Shown: in pieces, positions 48,539 to 56,741 of the stretch
Layout of the letters: every line of letters starts with the position of its first letter
Numbering within the stretch: the stretch's first letter is position 1
Assembly (NCBI RefSeq): GCF_003984645.1
Contig: NZ_RWKI01000007.1
Coordinates: forward strand, 240,231-304,230
Direction of reading: 5' to 3'
DNA: 64,000 bases
Source: Variovorax sp. MHTC-1
GTDB lineage: Bacteria > Pseudomonadota > Gammaproteobacteria > Burkholderiales > Burkholderiaceae_C
The notes under the pieces: generated by a model
What the model was told of the DNA's origin: nothing
Database searches by the model: none
What the model saw: the letters and a program-made list of their open reading frames with translations, nothing else
Translations under genes and position numbers: made by a program

Positions 48539-49363
48539 ATGCACGACCGCATCGAATCGATCCGCCACGCCGACGGCGTGGTCGAACTGCACCTCGCGCG
48601 CGCCGACAAGATGAACGCACTCGACCCCGCGATGTTCGATGCGCTCATCGATGCCGGCACGCGGCTGCGTGACGATACGCGCGTGCGCGCGGTGATCCTT
48701 GCGGGCCGCGGCAAGGCTTTCTGCGCCGGGCTCGACATGCAGTCCTTCGAGCGAATGGGGCAGGGCGGCGCGAGCGGCGTCATCGGATCGGGGGCCGCCG
48801 CGGACCTGCTCGTGCGTACGCACGGCATCGCCAATGCCGCGCAGCAGGTGGCGATGGTCTGGCGCGAAGTGCCGGTACCGGTGATCGCCGCGGTGCACGG
48901 CGTTGCCTTCGGCGGCGGGCTCCAGGTCGCTCTGGGTGCCGACCTGCGGCTCGTCGCACCGGACACCAGGCTGTCCGTGATGGAGATCAAGTGGGGCCTG
49001 GTGCCCGACATGGGCGGCATGGTGCTGATGCGCGAGCTGGCGCGGACCGACGTGGTGCGCGAGCTCACCTTCACCGGCCGCATCTTCTCGGGCGAGGAGG
49101 CCGTGGCGCTCGGCTTCGCGACGCGGGTGTCGGCCGATCCGCTGGCCGATGCCTTGCAGATGGCGCACGAGATCGCGCAGAAGAGTCCCGATGCGATCCG
49201 CGCCGGCAAGCGGCTCCTGAACGCGGCGATGGCGCACAGCGCCGCCGACCTGCTGCTGGCCGAATCGGTCGAGCAGAAAGCGCTCGTCGGCAGCGCCAAT
49301 CAGACCGAGGCCGTGCGCGCCAACATCGAGCGGCGCGCCCCGCGCTTCGTGCCGGAGCCCTGA
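48539..49363 (+). CDS. Enoyl-CoA hydratase/isomerase (crotonase family)
   Basis: A 274-residue crotonase-family enzyme hydrating or isomerising enoyl-CoA. The oxyanion-hole region is LAGRGKAFCAGLDMQSFERM and HGVAFGGGLQVALGADLRL, and the catalytic acid region MEIKWGLVPDMGG. The family is close to enoyl-CoA isomerases with only one of the two hydratase Glu residues clear, so the reaction is uncertain. The ATG at 48539 follows GGAGACATCCA. Confidence 0.88.
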   Translation: MHDRIESIRHADGVVELHLARADKMNALDPAMFDALIDAGTRLRDDTRVRAVILAGRGKAFCAGLDMQSFERMGQGGASGVIGSGAAADLLVRTHGIANAAQQVAMVWREVPVPVIAAVHGVAFGGGLQVALGADLRLVAPDTRLSVMEIKWGLVPDMGGMVLMRELARTDVVRELTFTGRIFSGEEAVALGFATRVSADPLADALQMAHEIAQKSPDAIRAGKRLLNAAMAHSAADLLLAESVEQKALVGSANQTEAVRANIERRAPRFVPEP

Positions 49364-49372
49364 ACGCTTTCG

Positions 49373-50041
49373 TCAGAGGCCGTGGAAGCGCAGCCACTCG
49401 GCGGCGGGCGCACGGTCGCTGACCAGCGTGTTCACCGGATGCTCGGGATCGCGGTGGCCGATGGCCATGCCGCAGAACAGCATGCGTTCGGGCGGCAGTC
49501 GCAGCACGCTGCCCACCGTGTCCGGGTAGATCGCCCAGCACTCCTGGGGACAGCTGTCGAGCCCTTCGCCGCGCAGCAGCAGCATCACGGTCTGCAGGTA
49601 CATGCCGAGGTCCGACCATTGCGGCGGACCCATCGAGCGGTCGACCGAGCAGAACAGCGCGAGCGGCGCGCCGAAGAAGTCGTAGTTGTTGGCGAACCAG
49701 CGCCGCCGCGCCGCCTTGTCCTCGCGCGGGATGCCTAGGCGCGCGTACATCGCCTCGCCGACCTGGAAGCGCCGCTCGCGCCAGGGCGAGCGCAGCTCCT
49801 TGGGGTAGATGTCGTAGGCGGCGGGCTCGCTTTCGCCGGCCGCGAGCCGTGCCTGCATGCGCAGCCTGAGCTCGGCCAGCGCCGCTCCCGCGAGCACGTC
49901 GACGTGCCAGGGCTGCAGGTTGCCGCCGGAGGGCGCGCGTGCGGCTGCCGTCAGCACGCGGCGGATCGCCTCGCCGTCGACCGGCGTCGGCAGGAAAGCC
50001 CGGATGGAATGGCGGCTCGCAACAGCCTCTTGAACGTGCAT
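49373..50041 (-). CDS. Nitroreductase family protein
   Basis: A 222-residue FMN-dependent nitroreductase: SRHSIRAFLPTPVDGEAIRRVLTAAARAPSGGNLQPWHVDV (FMN binding, only parts conserved) and a C-terminal MLFCGMAIGHRDPEHPVN typical of the group that reduces nitro compounds or quinones. The substrate is unknown. It converges with the enoyl-CoA hydratase gene (9-bp gap) and is the last gene of a minus-strand cluster starting at 51822. Confidence 0.9.
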   Translation of the reverse strand: MHVQEAVASRHSIRAFLPTPVDGEAIRRVLTAAARAPSGGNLQPWHVDVLAGAALAELRLRMQARLAAGESEPAAYDIYPKELRSPWRERRFQVGEAMYARLGIPREDKAARRRWFANNYDFFGAPLALFCSVDRSMGPPQWSDLGMYLQTVMLLLRGEGLDSCPQECWAIYPDTVGSVLRLPPERMLFCGMAIGHRDPEHPVNTLVSDRAPAAEWLRFHGL

Positions 50042-50087
50042 GGATTGGCCCGCAGAAAGTTGGGCCGAGCCTACACGCTCGGTGGCG

Positions 50088-50429
50088 TCAGCGCTTGCCG
50101 GAGCCCGCGAGGATCTGCAGCACCTGCACTTCGCGCGGCAGCTCGATCAGGAATTCCGCATCGCGCTCGAGATGATGGATGCGCCGCGGGTCCTTGCCCG
50201 CGAAGCGCGACATCGCTTCCACGCTTTCCCAGTAGGAGATCGTGACGAACTCGCTCTCCGTCTCGCGGTCTTCGCGCAAGAGCTGCACGCCCAGGGCTTT
50301 TTCTTCGAGCGGGCGGATGCCCTCTTCGTAGACGTAGCGCGCATACGCGTCGGCCTTGTCGCGCGTGGTTCGGCCGCGCCAGATGCGGGCGATGGTGGGC
50401 TGGCCCGCGCGAGCGGCGTCGGTGCTCAT
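50088..50429 (-). CDS. Antibiotic biosynthesis monooxygenase (ABM) domain protein
   Basis: A 113-residue ferredoxin-like ABM-domain protein: TIARIWRGRTTRDKADAYARYVYEEGI and TESEFVTISYWESVEAMSRFAG, with aromatic residues of the small pocket. Such cofactor-free monooxygenases act on quinols or merely bind small ligands. The start at 50429 overlaps the stop of the upstream membrane-protein gene by ATGA, so it is translated with it. Confidence 0.82.
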   Translation of the reverse strand: MSTDAARAGQPTIARIWRGRTTRDKADAYARYVYEEGIRPLEEKALGVQLLREDRETESEFVTISYWESVEAMSRFAGKDPRRIHHLERDAEFLIELPREVQVLQILAGSGKR

Positions 50430-50914
50430 GACATGGTCCTTTCTGTGGGGGAGATCGGCGTTTCGACGACGACCGAGAACGCGAGCGCGCCGAGCGCCAC
50501 GGCCTGCAGCACGGCGCGCGCGGCATGCGTGTATTCCCATTGGATGCGCAGCGCCGTCCAGTTCTCGGGCAGCGTGGCGAGCGTCGATGCCGCGACCGTG
50601 GCGTTGACCGGGGCCAACCAGATCCAGAACGCGGCATGCGCGAGCAGCATCGACAGCGCGGCCAGCAGCGTCCACCCGAAGGCCGGATGGCGCTGGCGCA
50701 CCAGCAGCACGAGCACCACGGTCGTGAAGACGGCGGCGGCCTCGAACGCGCCGCCCACGGTGCCGAAGGCGCCGTACAGCGTCTGGGAGATCGTCAGCCA
50801 CAGCGGTCCCTCGTAGCGCAGCTTGGCGGGCATTTCCAGAAGGTGTGCGAGCGCGGGCGCCAGGCTCAGCGCAACGAACATGAGAGTCAGCCAGCGCCAG
50901 GTTCTCAGGAACAT
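50426..50914 (-). CDS. Four-helix membrane protein (DUF1772-like)
   Basis: A 162-residue membrane protein with four hydrophobic helices (about 6-26, 38-56, 62-80 and 86-106) and a fifth near the C-terminus. The pattern ALAHLLEMPAKLRY and WEYTHAARAVLQAVAL is reminiscent of DUF1772/anthrone-oxygenase-like proteins, but I am not certain. It overlaps its upstream neighbour, the alpha/beta hydrolase gene, by 10 bp and its downstream neighbour by 4 bp, so the three probably form one operon. Confidence 0.6.
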   Translation of the reverse strand: MFLRTWRWLTLMFVALSLAPALAHLLEMPAKLRYEGPLWLTISQTLYGAFGTVGGAFEAAAVFTTVVLVLLVRQRHPAFGWTLLAALSMLLAHAAFWIWLAPVNATVAASTLATLPENWTALRIQWEYTHAARAVLQAVALGALAFSVVVETPISPTERTMS

Positions 50915-51822
50915 GATTCGCTCTTCGAGTGGGTTCGTCCGAGGAAATCGCGCGCGAGCGCAACGATCTCGGCGAGATGGGTTTCCAGCGCCCAATGTCC
51001 GCCGTCGAGCAGGTGGAGTTCGGCATCCGGCAGGTCCCTGAGGTAGGCCCGCGCTGCGCCTTCGGGCATGTAGCCGTCCTGAGGGCCCCACACGATCAGC
51101 GTCGGCGGACGATGTTCGCGCAGGTAGGCCTGGTACTTCGGGAACCACGCCAGGTTTTCCTGAAGGCCTTCCATGAGGCCGACCATGATCTCCTGCCGCT
51201 GCGGCGTCATCAGCGACCATGACAGCTTCCAGAGATCGGGGGGCATGCGCTCGACCAGCCGCTTGTCGATCTCGCCGATGAACTCGTCGCGAAAGCCTCC
51301 CTCGCTGACCGCATCGGCCAGCTTGGCGCGGGCTTGCAGCGTCGGATGGGCCCAGTAGTCCTTGAGGCCCTGGTACTTGGGCCCGAGCTCGTCCTCGTAG
51401 ATGTCGCCGTTCTGGATGATCAGGGCGGCCACCCGCTCGGGCGCGCGGATGGCAAGGCGCAAGCCGATCTGCGAACCGTAGTCGTGCAGGTAGAGCGCAT
51501 AGCGCTCGAGCTTCAGCGCGGTCGCGAAGCGATCGAGGAATTCGGCGTACGCGTCGAAGGTGTAGCCGAAGCGCGCCGGTGCCGGCGTGTCGCTGTAGCC
51601 AAAACCCGGAAAGTCCGGCGCGACAAGCCGCCAGCGGTCGGCCAGCGCAGGCATGAAGTTTCGAAACTGATAGGAAGAGCAGGGATAGCCATGCGGGAGC
51701 AGGATCACGGGCGCATCCTCGGATCCTGCTTCGCGGTAGAAGGTGCGGACGCCGTCGATCTCGACGTATCGGTGCCGGAGCGCCAGATGGCGGGCGGGCT
51801 TGTCGCGGAGAGCTGCATTCAT
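50905..51822 (-). CDS. Alpha/beta hydrolase (epoxide-hydrolase/haloalkane-dehalogenase-like)
   Basis: A 305-residue alpha/beta hydrolase with oxyanion motif PHGYPCSSYQFRNF (HGxP), the nucleophile elbow LHDYGSQIGL with Asp where lipases have Ser, as in epoxide hydrolases and haloalkane dehalogenases, and catalytic His in DGGHWALE. WGPQDGYMP carries the acid-region Asp. The ATG at 51822 (MNAALRDK) is preferred over the in-frame 51888. It heads the operon of three to four minus-strand genes. Confidence 0.9.
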   Translation of the reverse strand: MNAALRDKPARHLALRHRYVEIDGVRTFYREAGSEDAPVILLPHGYPCSSYQFRNFMPALADRWRLVAPDFPGFGYSDTPAPARFGYTFDAYAEFLDRFATALKLERYALYLHDYGSQIGLRLAIRAPERVAALIIQNGDIYEDELGPKYQGLKDYWAHPTLQARAKLADAVSEGGFRDEFIGEIDKRLVERMPPDLWKLSWSLMTPQRQEIMVGLMEGLQENLAWFPKYQAYLREHRPPTLIVWGPQDGYMPEGAARAYLRDLPDAELHLLDGGHWALETHLAEIVALARDFLGRTHSKSESCS

Positions 51823-51959
51823 GGCATTCGGGGCTGGCGAATCGGCGCCCACCTTGCAGGCCTTCGCGGTGGGCCGGCAGTCAGGCATGGGCGCGCGTTG
51901 CCTGAGGTCTTGGCCTACATGGCCTACAAGCCTGTCGCAGACCTGACGCCGCGGCCCGG

Positions 51960-51965
51960 CATACT
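51960..51965 (+). promoter_or_regulatory. candidate -10 box (CATACT) placing the small gene start at +1
   Basis: CATACT ends 6 bp before the GTG at 51972. Same spacing as before metC, rlmB and the patatin gene. Confidence 0.3.
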
Positions 51966-51971
51966 CGCCGG

Positions 51972-52196
51972 GTGCCTATCACCCTGCTTCATCGTTTGGC
52001 AGAACAGGATCTGCCGGTCGCCGTCAATCAAGGATCGGACGTCGATGCCGTGCGCGTGCTGAGCCTCGCGGGCCACGTCAAGGCGACCATCCCCAAACCC
52101 GTGCGGACCTTGGACGGCTACGACCAGCCGCCGGCCACCGTCATGGCCATCACCTCGCTGGGACTCAGCATGATCAAGCGCTTTCCGCGCCGCTAG
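51972..52196 (+). CDS. Small conserved hypothetical protein
   Basis: A 74-residue protein starting at GTG 51972 (MPITLLHRLAEQDLPVAV ...) and rich in hydrophobic and basic residues: LAGHVKATIPKPVRTLDGYDQPPATVMAITSLGLSMIKRFPRR. No domain is recognised. It may be a small regulatory protein of Comamonadaceae. It is the first gene of the lower-GC region and has no ribosome-binding site. Confidence 0.5.
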   Translation: MPITLLHRLAEQDLPVAVNQGSDVDAVRVLSLAGHVKATIPKPVRTLDGYDQPPATVMAITSLGLSMIKRFPRR

Positions 52197-52304
52197 CGGC
52201 CCGCTCGCTGCCTTGCACGCGTATCGGGCGGCGCAGCTTGAATCAGCTTGCCGGAGCAGAATGCAGCCAAGACCCAACTGTCGGGTCTGTCGTTCGGAGG
52301 CGTC

Positions 52305-52445
52305 ATGTTCAAGGTCGCGAGCGCAGTACTTCTATGCGTCCTGGCCGGCTGCTCAAGCACCGCGCCTCCAGGCTATTCGGTATGCTCGACGCAGCCAGGT
52401 ACCCACGCCTGTCAGATCGAGCAGTACCAACGTGTCAACCACTGA
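52305..52445 (+). CDS. Small predicted lipoprotein
   Basis: A 46-residue product with a short signal and lipobox VLAGC (Cys 15), then CSSTAPPGYSVCSTQPG. GGAGG is only 4 nt before the ATG at 52305. Similar tiny lipoproteins occur in Burkholderiales, but there is no assigned function. The whole gene may be a relic. Confidence 0.5.
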   Translation: MFKVASAVLLCVLAGCSSTAPPGYSVCSTQPGTHACQIEQYQRVNH

Positions 52446-52534
52446 GATCATTCCCGATGGCGCGCGAGGACTTCGGCGAGAACCCGTGGCCGACATGCGC
52501 GACCCCGCCTGAACACAGAAGCAGCGAGCACGCC

Positions 52535-52792
52535 ATGGCCACCGCAAAGTCGATCGACACCGGCGACTACAAACTCTTTCCTTCGCCCAGGAATGTGCAT
52601 CGCGTCGTCTTCGAGCACCAGGTCTTCGTGCCGTATCCGTACGCGCTGATCGTGTTGGACGAGTTCCACTTCAAGGGCCGCTACAGCCTCTTCTCCGCCT
52701 GCCGACTCAGCGACGGCAAGATGGGGCAGGTGGCGACGTTCGAGTTGGCATCGGACGTCGACATCTTCAACAAGAAGTTCACGCCGGATTGA
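52535..52792 (+). CDS. Hypothetical protein
   Basis: An 85-residue product, MATAKSIDTGDYKLFPSPRNVHRVVF ..., ending FELASDVDIFNKKFTPD. It has alternating aromatic residues (FVPYPYALIVLDEFHF) suggesting a small beta domain. The ATG at 52535 has only a weak upstream GCGAG; an ATG at 52457 is in frame. No family was recognised. Confidence 0.45.
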   Translation: MATAKSIDTGDYKLFPSPRNVHRVVFEHQVFVPYPYALIVLDEFHFKGRYSLFSACRLSDGKMGQVATFELASDVDIFNKKFTPD

Positions 52793-52920
52793 GCCGGCGC
52801 TTCGGCGGCGCGGTTTCGGTCATGGTCCAGTCGGTCTCGCTGCTGACGTCTCCCCCAAAGGTCGGATGGCAGCCAGCTTCGTAAGCGCTAACGTGAAGCC
52901 CCAGACTCTGATCGGACTTT

Positions 52921-53298
52921 GTGGAAAGCGTCATCAAGGTATTGACGGGCAAGTCGCTTGAAACCATCCTCAGCGAGGGCGGCAGTGGCCCCTGGAAATT
53001 GAACCAGGACCGTGCGTCGGCCTGTCCCTATGTTGTTGCAGTTCGAAACCTGAACGGCGCCGGGGACCAGAGCGGTGTCGGCCACCGCACGGCATTCATG
53101 ATCGGCAAGATCTCCGAGATTCTTGAATCGGGCGACCGGCACGTCATTATGTTCGGCGAGTACGCGACCTTGGCCATCCCAAACGCATGGGAAGGAAGCC
53201 GCAACCCGGTCGCATACACGAATCTCGAGAAGCTCAAGATCGACCCCACCACCCTGGACTGGAGGAAGTTGCCTGGATCCCGAGGCTCTACTGCCTGA
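52921..53298 (+). CDS. Conserved hypothetical protein, possibly 5'-truncated
   Basis: A 125-residue product starting VESVIKVLTGKSLETILSEGGSG (first residues only quoted) with a conserved-looking sequence: RASACPYVVAVRN, SGVGHRTAFMIGKISEI, RHVIMFGEYATLAIPNAWEG and a basic end. I recognise the pattern from conserved hypotheticals of unknown function. The only possible start is the GTG at 52921, with no ribosome-binding site; a TGA in the same frame lies four codons upstream. The 5' end may therefore have been lost. Confidence 0.6.
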   Translation: MESVIKVLTGKSLETILSEGGSGPWKLNQDRASACPYVVAVRNLNGAGDQSGVGHRTAFMIGKISEILESGDRHVIMFGEYATLAIPNAWEGSRNPVAYTNLEKLKIDPTTLDWRKLPGSRGSTA

Positions 53299-53813
53299 GC
53301 TACGCCGCTGCATGCGATCTTGAGGAATCGGATCCATGCGAGGTCCGGTCAGATCATGGGCCCGACTGCGGCATTTCATTGAGACACGCGGGTGAACCGC
53401 GGCGAAGACGCCGAAGTGTCCACGGCCAAGCAGGCCCCAGCTTGACGAGCCAAGCCACTGCCAGCCTCCACGCTACAGGAAAGTCCGCAATCTTTTGCTA
53501 GCGGGCCTTTGCTTTGCTTGGTGTTTGGCAATCGCGTGAGAGCAGACCCAGCGGCCCGCCGAGAGCGTAGGCGTTTAGTCATGCCCGGCGAACGATCAAG
53601 ACGGTCGTTCTGTCCTCCTCAAATAGGGACTCAACGCTCATGCATACGGTTGCCTGCACGCCTACATTCGGACTCACCATTCGAATTGACCAAGCGGGAC
53701 TCTCGATGAAAAGCAACTTAGGACTTATGTCTGCGATGTTTTGTCTTGGGATCGGACGTGATCCGATTCCGCGGTGCGTTGGAATCTCATTCGTGCAGGC
53801 CGGAGTTCTACCG
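53299..53813. other. 515-bp stretch without a convincing gene
   Basis: Only short overlapping open frames occur on both strands, without start signals or recognisable motifs. Base composition is lower in G+C than the core block. No hairpin with a U-tract or repeat of the window's families was found. It is probably degraded coding sequence. Confidence 0.6.
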
Positions 53814-54011
53814 ATGACCCCCAGCGCAGAGTTCAGAACTTCCATTGCGTGGCGCGCAGCGTTTAGGGAAGAGTGGTTCCGTCTAACCGAGGGCCGCGCT
53901 GATCCGGGCGACCTCGAAGTTTGGGCAATCGAACTCTACCCAACGCATTGGCGGCGCCATCCAGCAGAGGTTGCACGCGAGGAGTGGCGCGGGTCAACGG
54001 AACAGGCATGA
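53814..54011 (+). CDS. Small conserved-looking protein
   Basis: A 65-residue helical, acidic protein (MTPSAEFRTSIAWRAAFREEW ...) with DLEVWAIELYPTHWRRHPAEVAREEW. GGAG at 53802-53805 with 8-nt spacing fixes the start at 53814; a longer frame upstream to 53640 has no such signal. The pattern resembles short hypotheticals of Burkholderiales, but no role is known. Confidence 0.5.
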   Translation: MTPSAEFRTSIAWRAAFREEWFRLTEGRADPGDLEVWAIELYPTHWRRHPAEVAREEWRGSTEQA

Positions 54012-54106
54012 GGTCGATGATCAACTTCCATCATCCCTGACCAAACGAGCTCTTCGTTTTGCGGACGTTGCGACGCCGCACAGGCCATCCGGGTCCGACG
54101 CTGCCG

Positions 54107-54403
54107 CTACTGCATCTCAATATTCGCCGCCTTCATCAGCCTCACGTTCAACGCGATCTCGGCCTGCAGGCTCTGCGCAAGCTCCGGCATGGGCTCGCGC
54201 CGAACTGACTTGAGGAGCAGTTCTCCTTTTAAACAGGAGCCGATCGCAGCAAGATGAGTCCTCCGGAGCTCAAGGCGCGTCACATCAACGACGGATGCTG
54301 CGAAGGCTTCGGCTGTCGCCGTCGCGGCGAGCGCCATGCGCGGCTGCGAGAACTGAGCCAGTGCACAGACGAGGGCAAGTGCGAGGGAAGTGCGGCATGG
54401 CAC
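54107..54403 (-). CDS. Predicted exported small protein
   Basis: A 98-residue product beginning with a signal peptide (LALALVCALAQFSQPRMALAAT, cleavage near residue 27) followed by a helical part with SCLKGELLLKSVRREPMPELAQSLQ. The start is a GTG at 54403 without clear ribosome-binding site. It could be a real gene or a relic; no family was recognised. Confidence 0.42.
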   Translation of the reverse strand: MPCRTSLALALVCALAQFSQPRMALAATATAEAFAASVVDVTRLELRRTHLAAIGSCLKGELLLKSVRREPMPELAQSLQAEIALNVRLMKAANIEMQ

Positions 54404-54644
54404 TCACTGCAGGACGGGGAGACGGCGGGTTTCATCGTACGCATTCTCCCGACATCGTTCACGCTTGCGACCACCAGTCGTCAGTGTTTGAGCCCAGTTC
54501 TATGTCCAACGTCGTAGATACAAAGGAAACATAAAGTGCTCAACTCGCTGGCCATGGGGGATCGGTGGCCGAGAAAAGCCAAGAACTTCAGCAAGATCGT
54601 TTTCTCCGAAAGACGAATCGGCCCAATGTTCGCAGGGGAATTCC
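54404..54644. other. 241-bp leader region of the peptidase gene
   Basis: No gene is seen. The AT-rich part around 54500-54535 (TAGATACAAAGG, CATAAAG) is the most promoter-like stretch, and TTGAGC at 54488-54493 could be a -35, but spacing is not good. AGGGGAA lies just before the ATG at 54645. Confidence 0.4.
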
Positions 54645-56684
54645 ATGGCTCGAGAGACCCGCATGTCGACGAGATCGAAACCCATCCATGTCAAGACTCT
54701 GACGGCATCCCCTGGAGGAAAGAAAAAGCCAGCCAAGCGATCCAAGCCGAAAAGTCGGCAGCAGGAGAAGGCGGCCGAACCTGCCACGGTGGCTGCCAAG
54801 CCAAAAGGACCGCGGTTCCTGCGCGTCGCGAAGCCGGATGCCTTCGACGATCGTGACCGGCCATTTCGTCCCAATGTCTCGGTCACGCCGAAGACGGTTT
54901 ACTACCCGGGGCTCGAGCAGCTCACCATCAAGCACCAGGGGAACACCAACGCTTGCACCGGGTTCGCGCTCTCTTCGGTGGTCGAGTACCTGCTGCGCAA
55001 GTCCGACCGAGAACCTTTGGCAGATATCTCTCCCTTCATGCTGTATTCGATGGCACGTCGATACGATGAGTTTCCCGGCTCAACGGAGGACAGCGGTTCA
55101 AGCCTGCGAGGCGCACTAAAGGGCTGGTTCAAGCATGGCGCATGCGCCCAAAGACTCTTTGCTGGCATCGAGATGCCCGCGGCGACGGGTTCGCTGGAGG
55201 AGGATTGGTGGCTCAATGCGGTCAAACGCCCGCTGGGTGCCTATTTCCGAATCGACACGCGCAGCATCACCGACATGCACGCAGCAATCAATGAAGTCGG
55301 CATCCTCTACGCGAGCGCCGGGTGCCATCCCGGCTGGGACGAAGGCCACGAGGTTGCGGCGACGGACGAGAGGGGAATCTGGATCATCCCCGCACGAGGG
55401 GAAGGAGTACTGCATCCCGGACATGCCTTCTCGATCGTCGGCTATACCGAACTCGGATTCCTTGTTCAGAATTCTTGGGGCGAGCAGTGGGGAACGCGCG
55501 GCATCGCCGTGCTTACCTACGACGATTGGCTTCGCAATGCCATGGACTGCTGGGTGGTTCAGCTTGGCGTGGTCACGCGCGAGCATGAGGCGATCTCGCA
55601 GAGCATCAGCCTTCGTACGGACCCCAAGGGAAAGGTTGCGCTAGCCGCCGGAAAGGTGCTGCGCAACCGCGAGATCGCACCATTCATCGTCAACATGGGA
55701 AACAACGGCCTCCTCAGCAATAGCGGGGCCTTCCGAACCACTCCGGATGATGTGCGCGCCATCGTCGATGTACACCTGGCGGAAGCACGAAGAAAATGGG
55801 GGCTCGAGGGACAGCCTCTGGATGTCTGCGTGTACATGCACGGTGGGCTCGTTGACGAGGAGAATGCCGCCGAGGCTGCGGCCCAATGGATCCCTTTGCT
55901 TTACGAGAATCGAATCTTTCCGGTCTTCTTGATGTGGGAGACCGATTTCATCACTACGGTAATGAACGTTCTCGCCGATGCGGTGAAGAACGTGCCTCGC
56001 ACGACAGGAGGCCTTGGCGAAAAACTGGAACGTTGGTGGAATCAGCGCCTCGAGCGTTGGCTGGCGAGACCAGGAACCGTTATTTGGAGCGAGATGAAGC
56101 AGAACGCCGTGGCGATGAGCGAACCTCGTCCGAATGTTCCAGGCGACAAGCAAGCCGGCGCCGTCCTCTTGTATCAGCACTTCAAGAATCACGTCGAGAG
56201 TAAGGATGTGCGGCTGCACCTCGTCGGGCATTCAGCTGGGTCGATTGTCGCGAGCTACTTCGTCGATCAATTGGTCCGCGCCGGCGGTGAAGTCGAGTCG
56301 GTGAGCCTCATGGCGCCGGCCGTGACAGTTGCGACATTCGAGAAGCTTGTTCAGCCGCATCTTGAGAACGGTCGAATCAGGCGGTATCAGCAGTTCCACC
56401 TTTCAGAGCAGGCAGAACAGGACGACCCCACTTGCGCACCCTATCGTCGTTCGCTCCTCTATCTCGTCAGCGAGTCGTTCGAGGGGGGCACCACCACGCC
56501 GCTGCTCGGGATGCACAAGTTCTTTCAGAAGCTCGATCTTCCGATCACCAGGTTGCACATTTCACCGGCTGCCGCCAACCCTCAGCGTCCCGATGAGCCG
56601 CCGGTGGCGAGTAGCACGCACGGAGGCTTCGACAATGACAGGGGCACACAAAGAGAGGTTGTCGCCTTCATCAAGCCGCAGTGA
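54645..56684 (+). CDS. Papain-like (C1) peptidase fused to an alpha/beta hydrolase
   Basis: A 679-residue two-enzyme fusion without a signal peptide. After a Lys/Arg-rich N-terminus (1-60), residues ~85-310 are a C1A/papain-like peptidase: oxyanion Gln98 and nucleophile Cys104 in HQGNTNACTGFALSS, His260 in HPGHAFSIVG and Asn276 in VQNSWGEQWG. Residues ~390-679 look like an alpha/beta hydrolase: YMHGGLVDEE at 398-407 and Ser530 in LVGHSAGS. The pair of active sites suggests a cytoplasmic effector, defence or processing enzyme; the substrate is unknown. It heads a cluster with two glycosyltransferases. An alternative ATG lies at 54663. Confidence 0.8.
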   Translation: MARETRMSTRSKPIHVKTLTASPGGKKKPAKRSKPKSRQQEKAAEPATVAAKPKGPRFLRVAKPDAFDDRDRPFRPNVSVTPKTVYYPGLEQLTIKHQGNTNACTGFALSSVVEYLLRKSDREPLADISPFMLYSMARRYDEFPGSTEDSGSSLRGALKGWFKHGACAQRLFAGIEMPAATGSLEEDWWLNAVKRPLGAYFRIDTRSITDMHAAINEVGILYASAGCHPGWDEGHEVAATDERGIWIIPARGEGVLHPGHAFSIVGYTELGFLVQNSWGEQWGTRGIAVLTYDDWLRNAMDCWVVQLGVVTREHEAISQSISLRTDPKGKVALAAGKVLRNREIAPFIVNMGNNGLLSNSGAFRTTPDDVRAIVDVHLAEARRKWGLEGQPLDVCVYMHGGLVDEENAAEAAAQWIPLLYENRIFPVFLMWETDFITTVMNVLADAVKNVPRTTGGLGEKLERWWNQRLERWLARPGTVIWSEMKQNAVAMSEPRPNVPGDKQAGAVLLYQHFKNHVESKDVRLHLVGHSAGSIVASYFVDQLVRAGGEVESVSLMAPAVTVATFEKLVQPHLENGRIRRYQQFHLSEQAEQDDPTCAPYRRSLLYLVSESFEGGTTTPLLGMHKFFQKLDLPITRLHISPAAANPQRPDEPPVASSTHGGFDNDRGTQREVVAFIKPQ

Positions 56685-56741
56685 CGACCTGAGGAAATGT
56701 GGACCGGCGGTGTGGGCTGACGCTTTCGACATAGGTTTCCA

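Noticed and set aside
52779..52967. Minus-strand 62-codon frame ending ... TMTETAPPKRRLNPA
   Set aside because: The C-terminal part looks protein-like, but there is no start signal and it overlaps two plus-strand genes; could be a relic but is not supported.
52800..53600. Integron gene cassettes with attC sites (motifs like CTAAC and GTTTAG)
   Set aside because: No paired core sites with the required symmetry were found, and no integrase.
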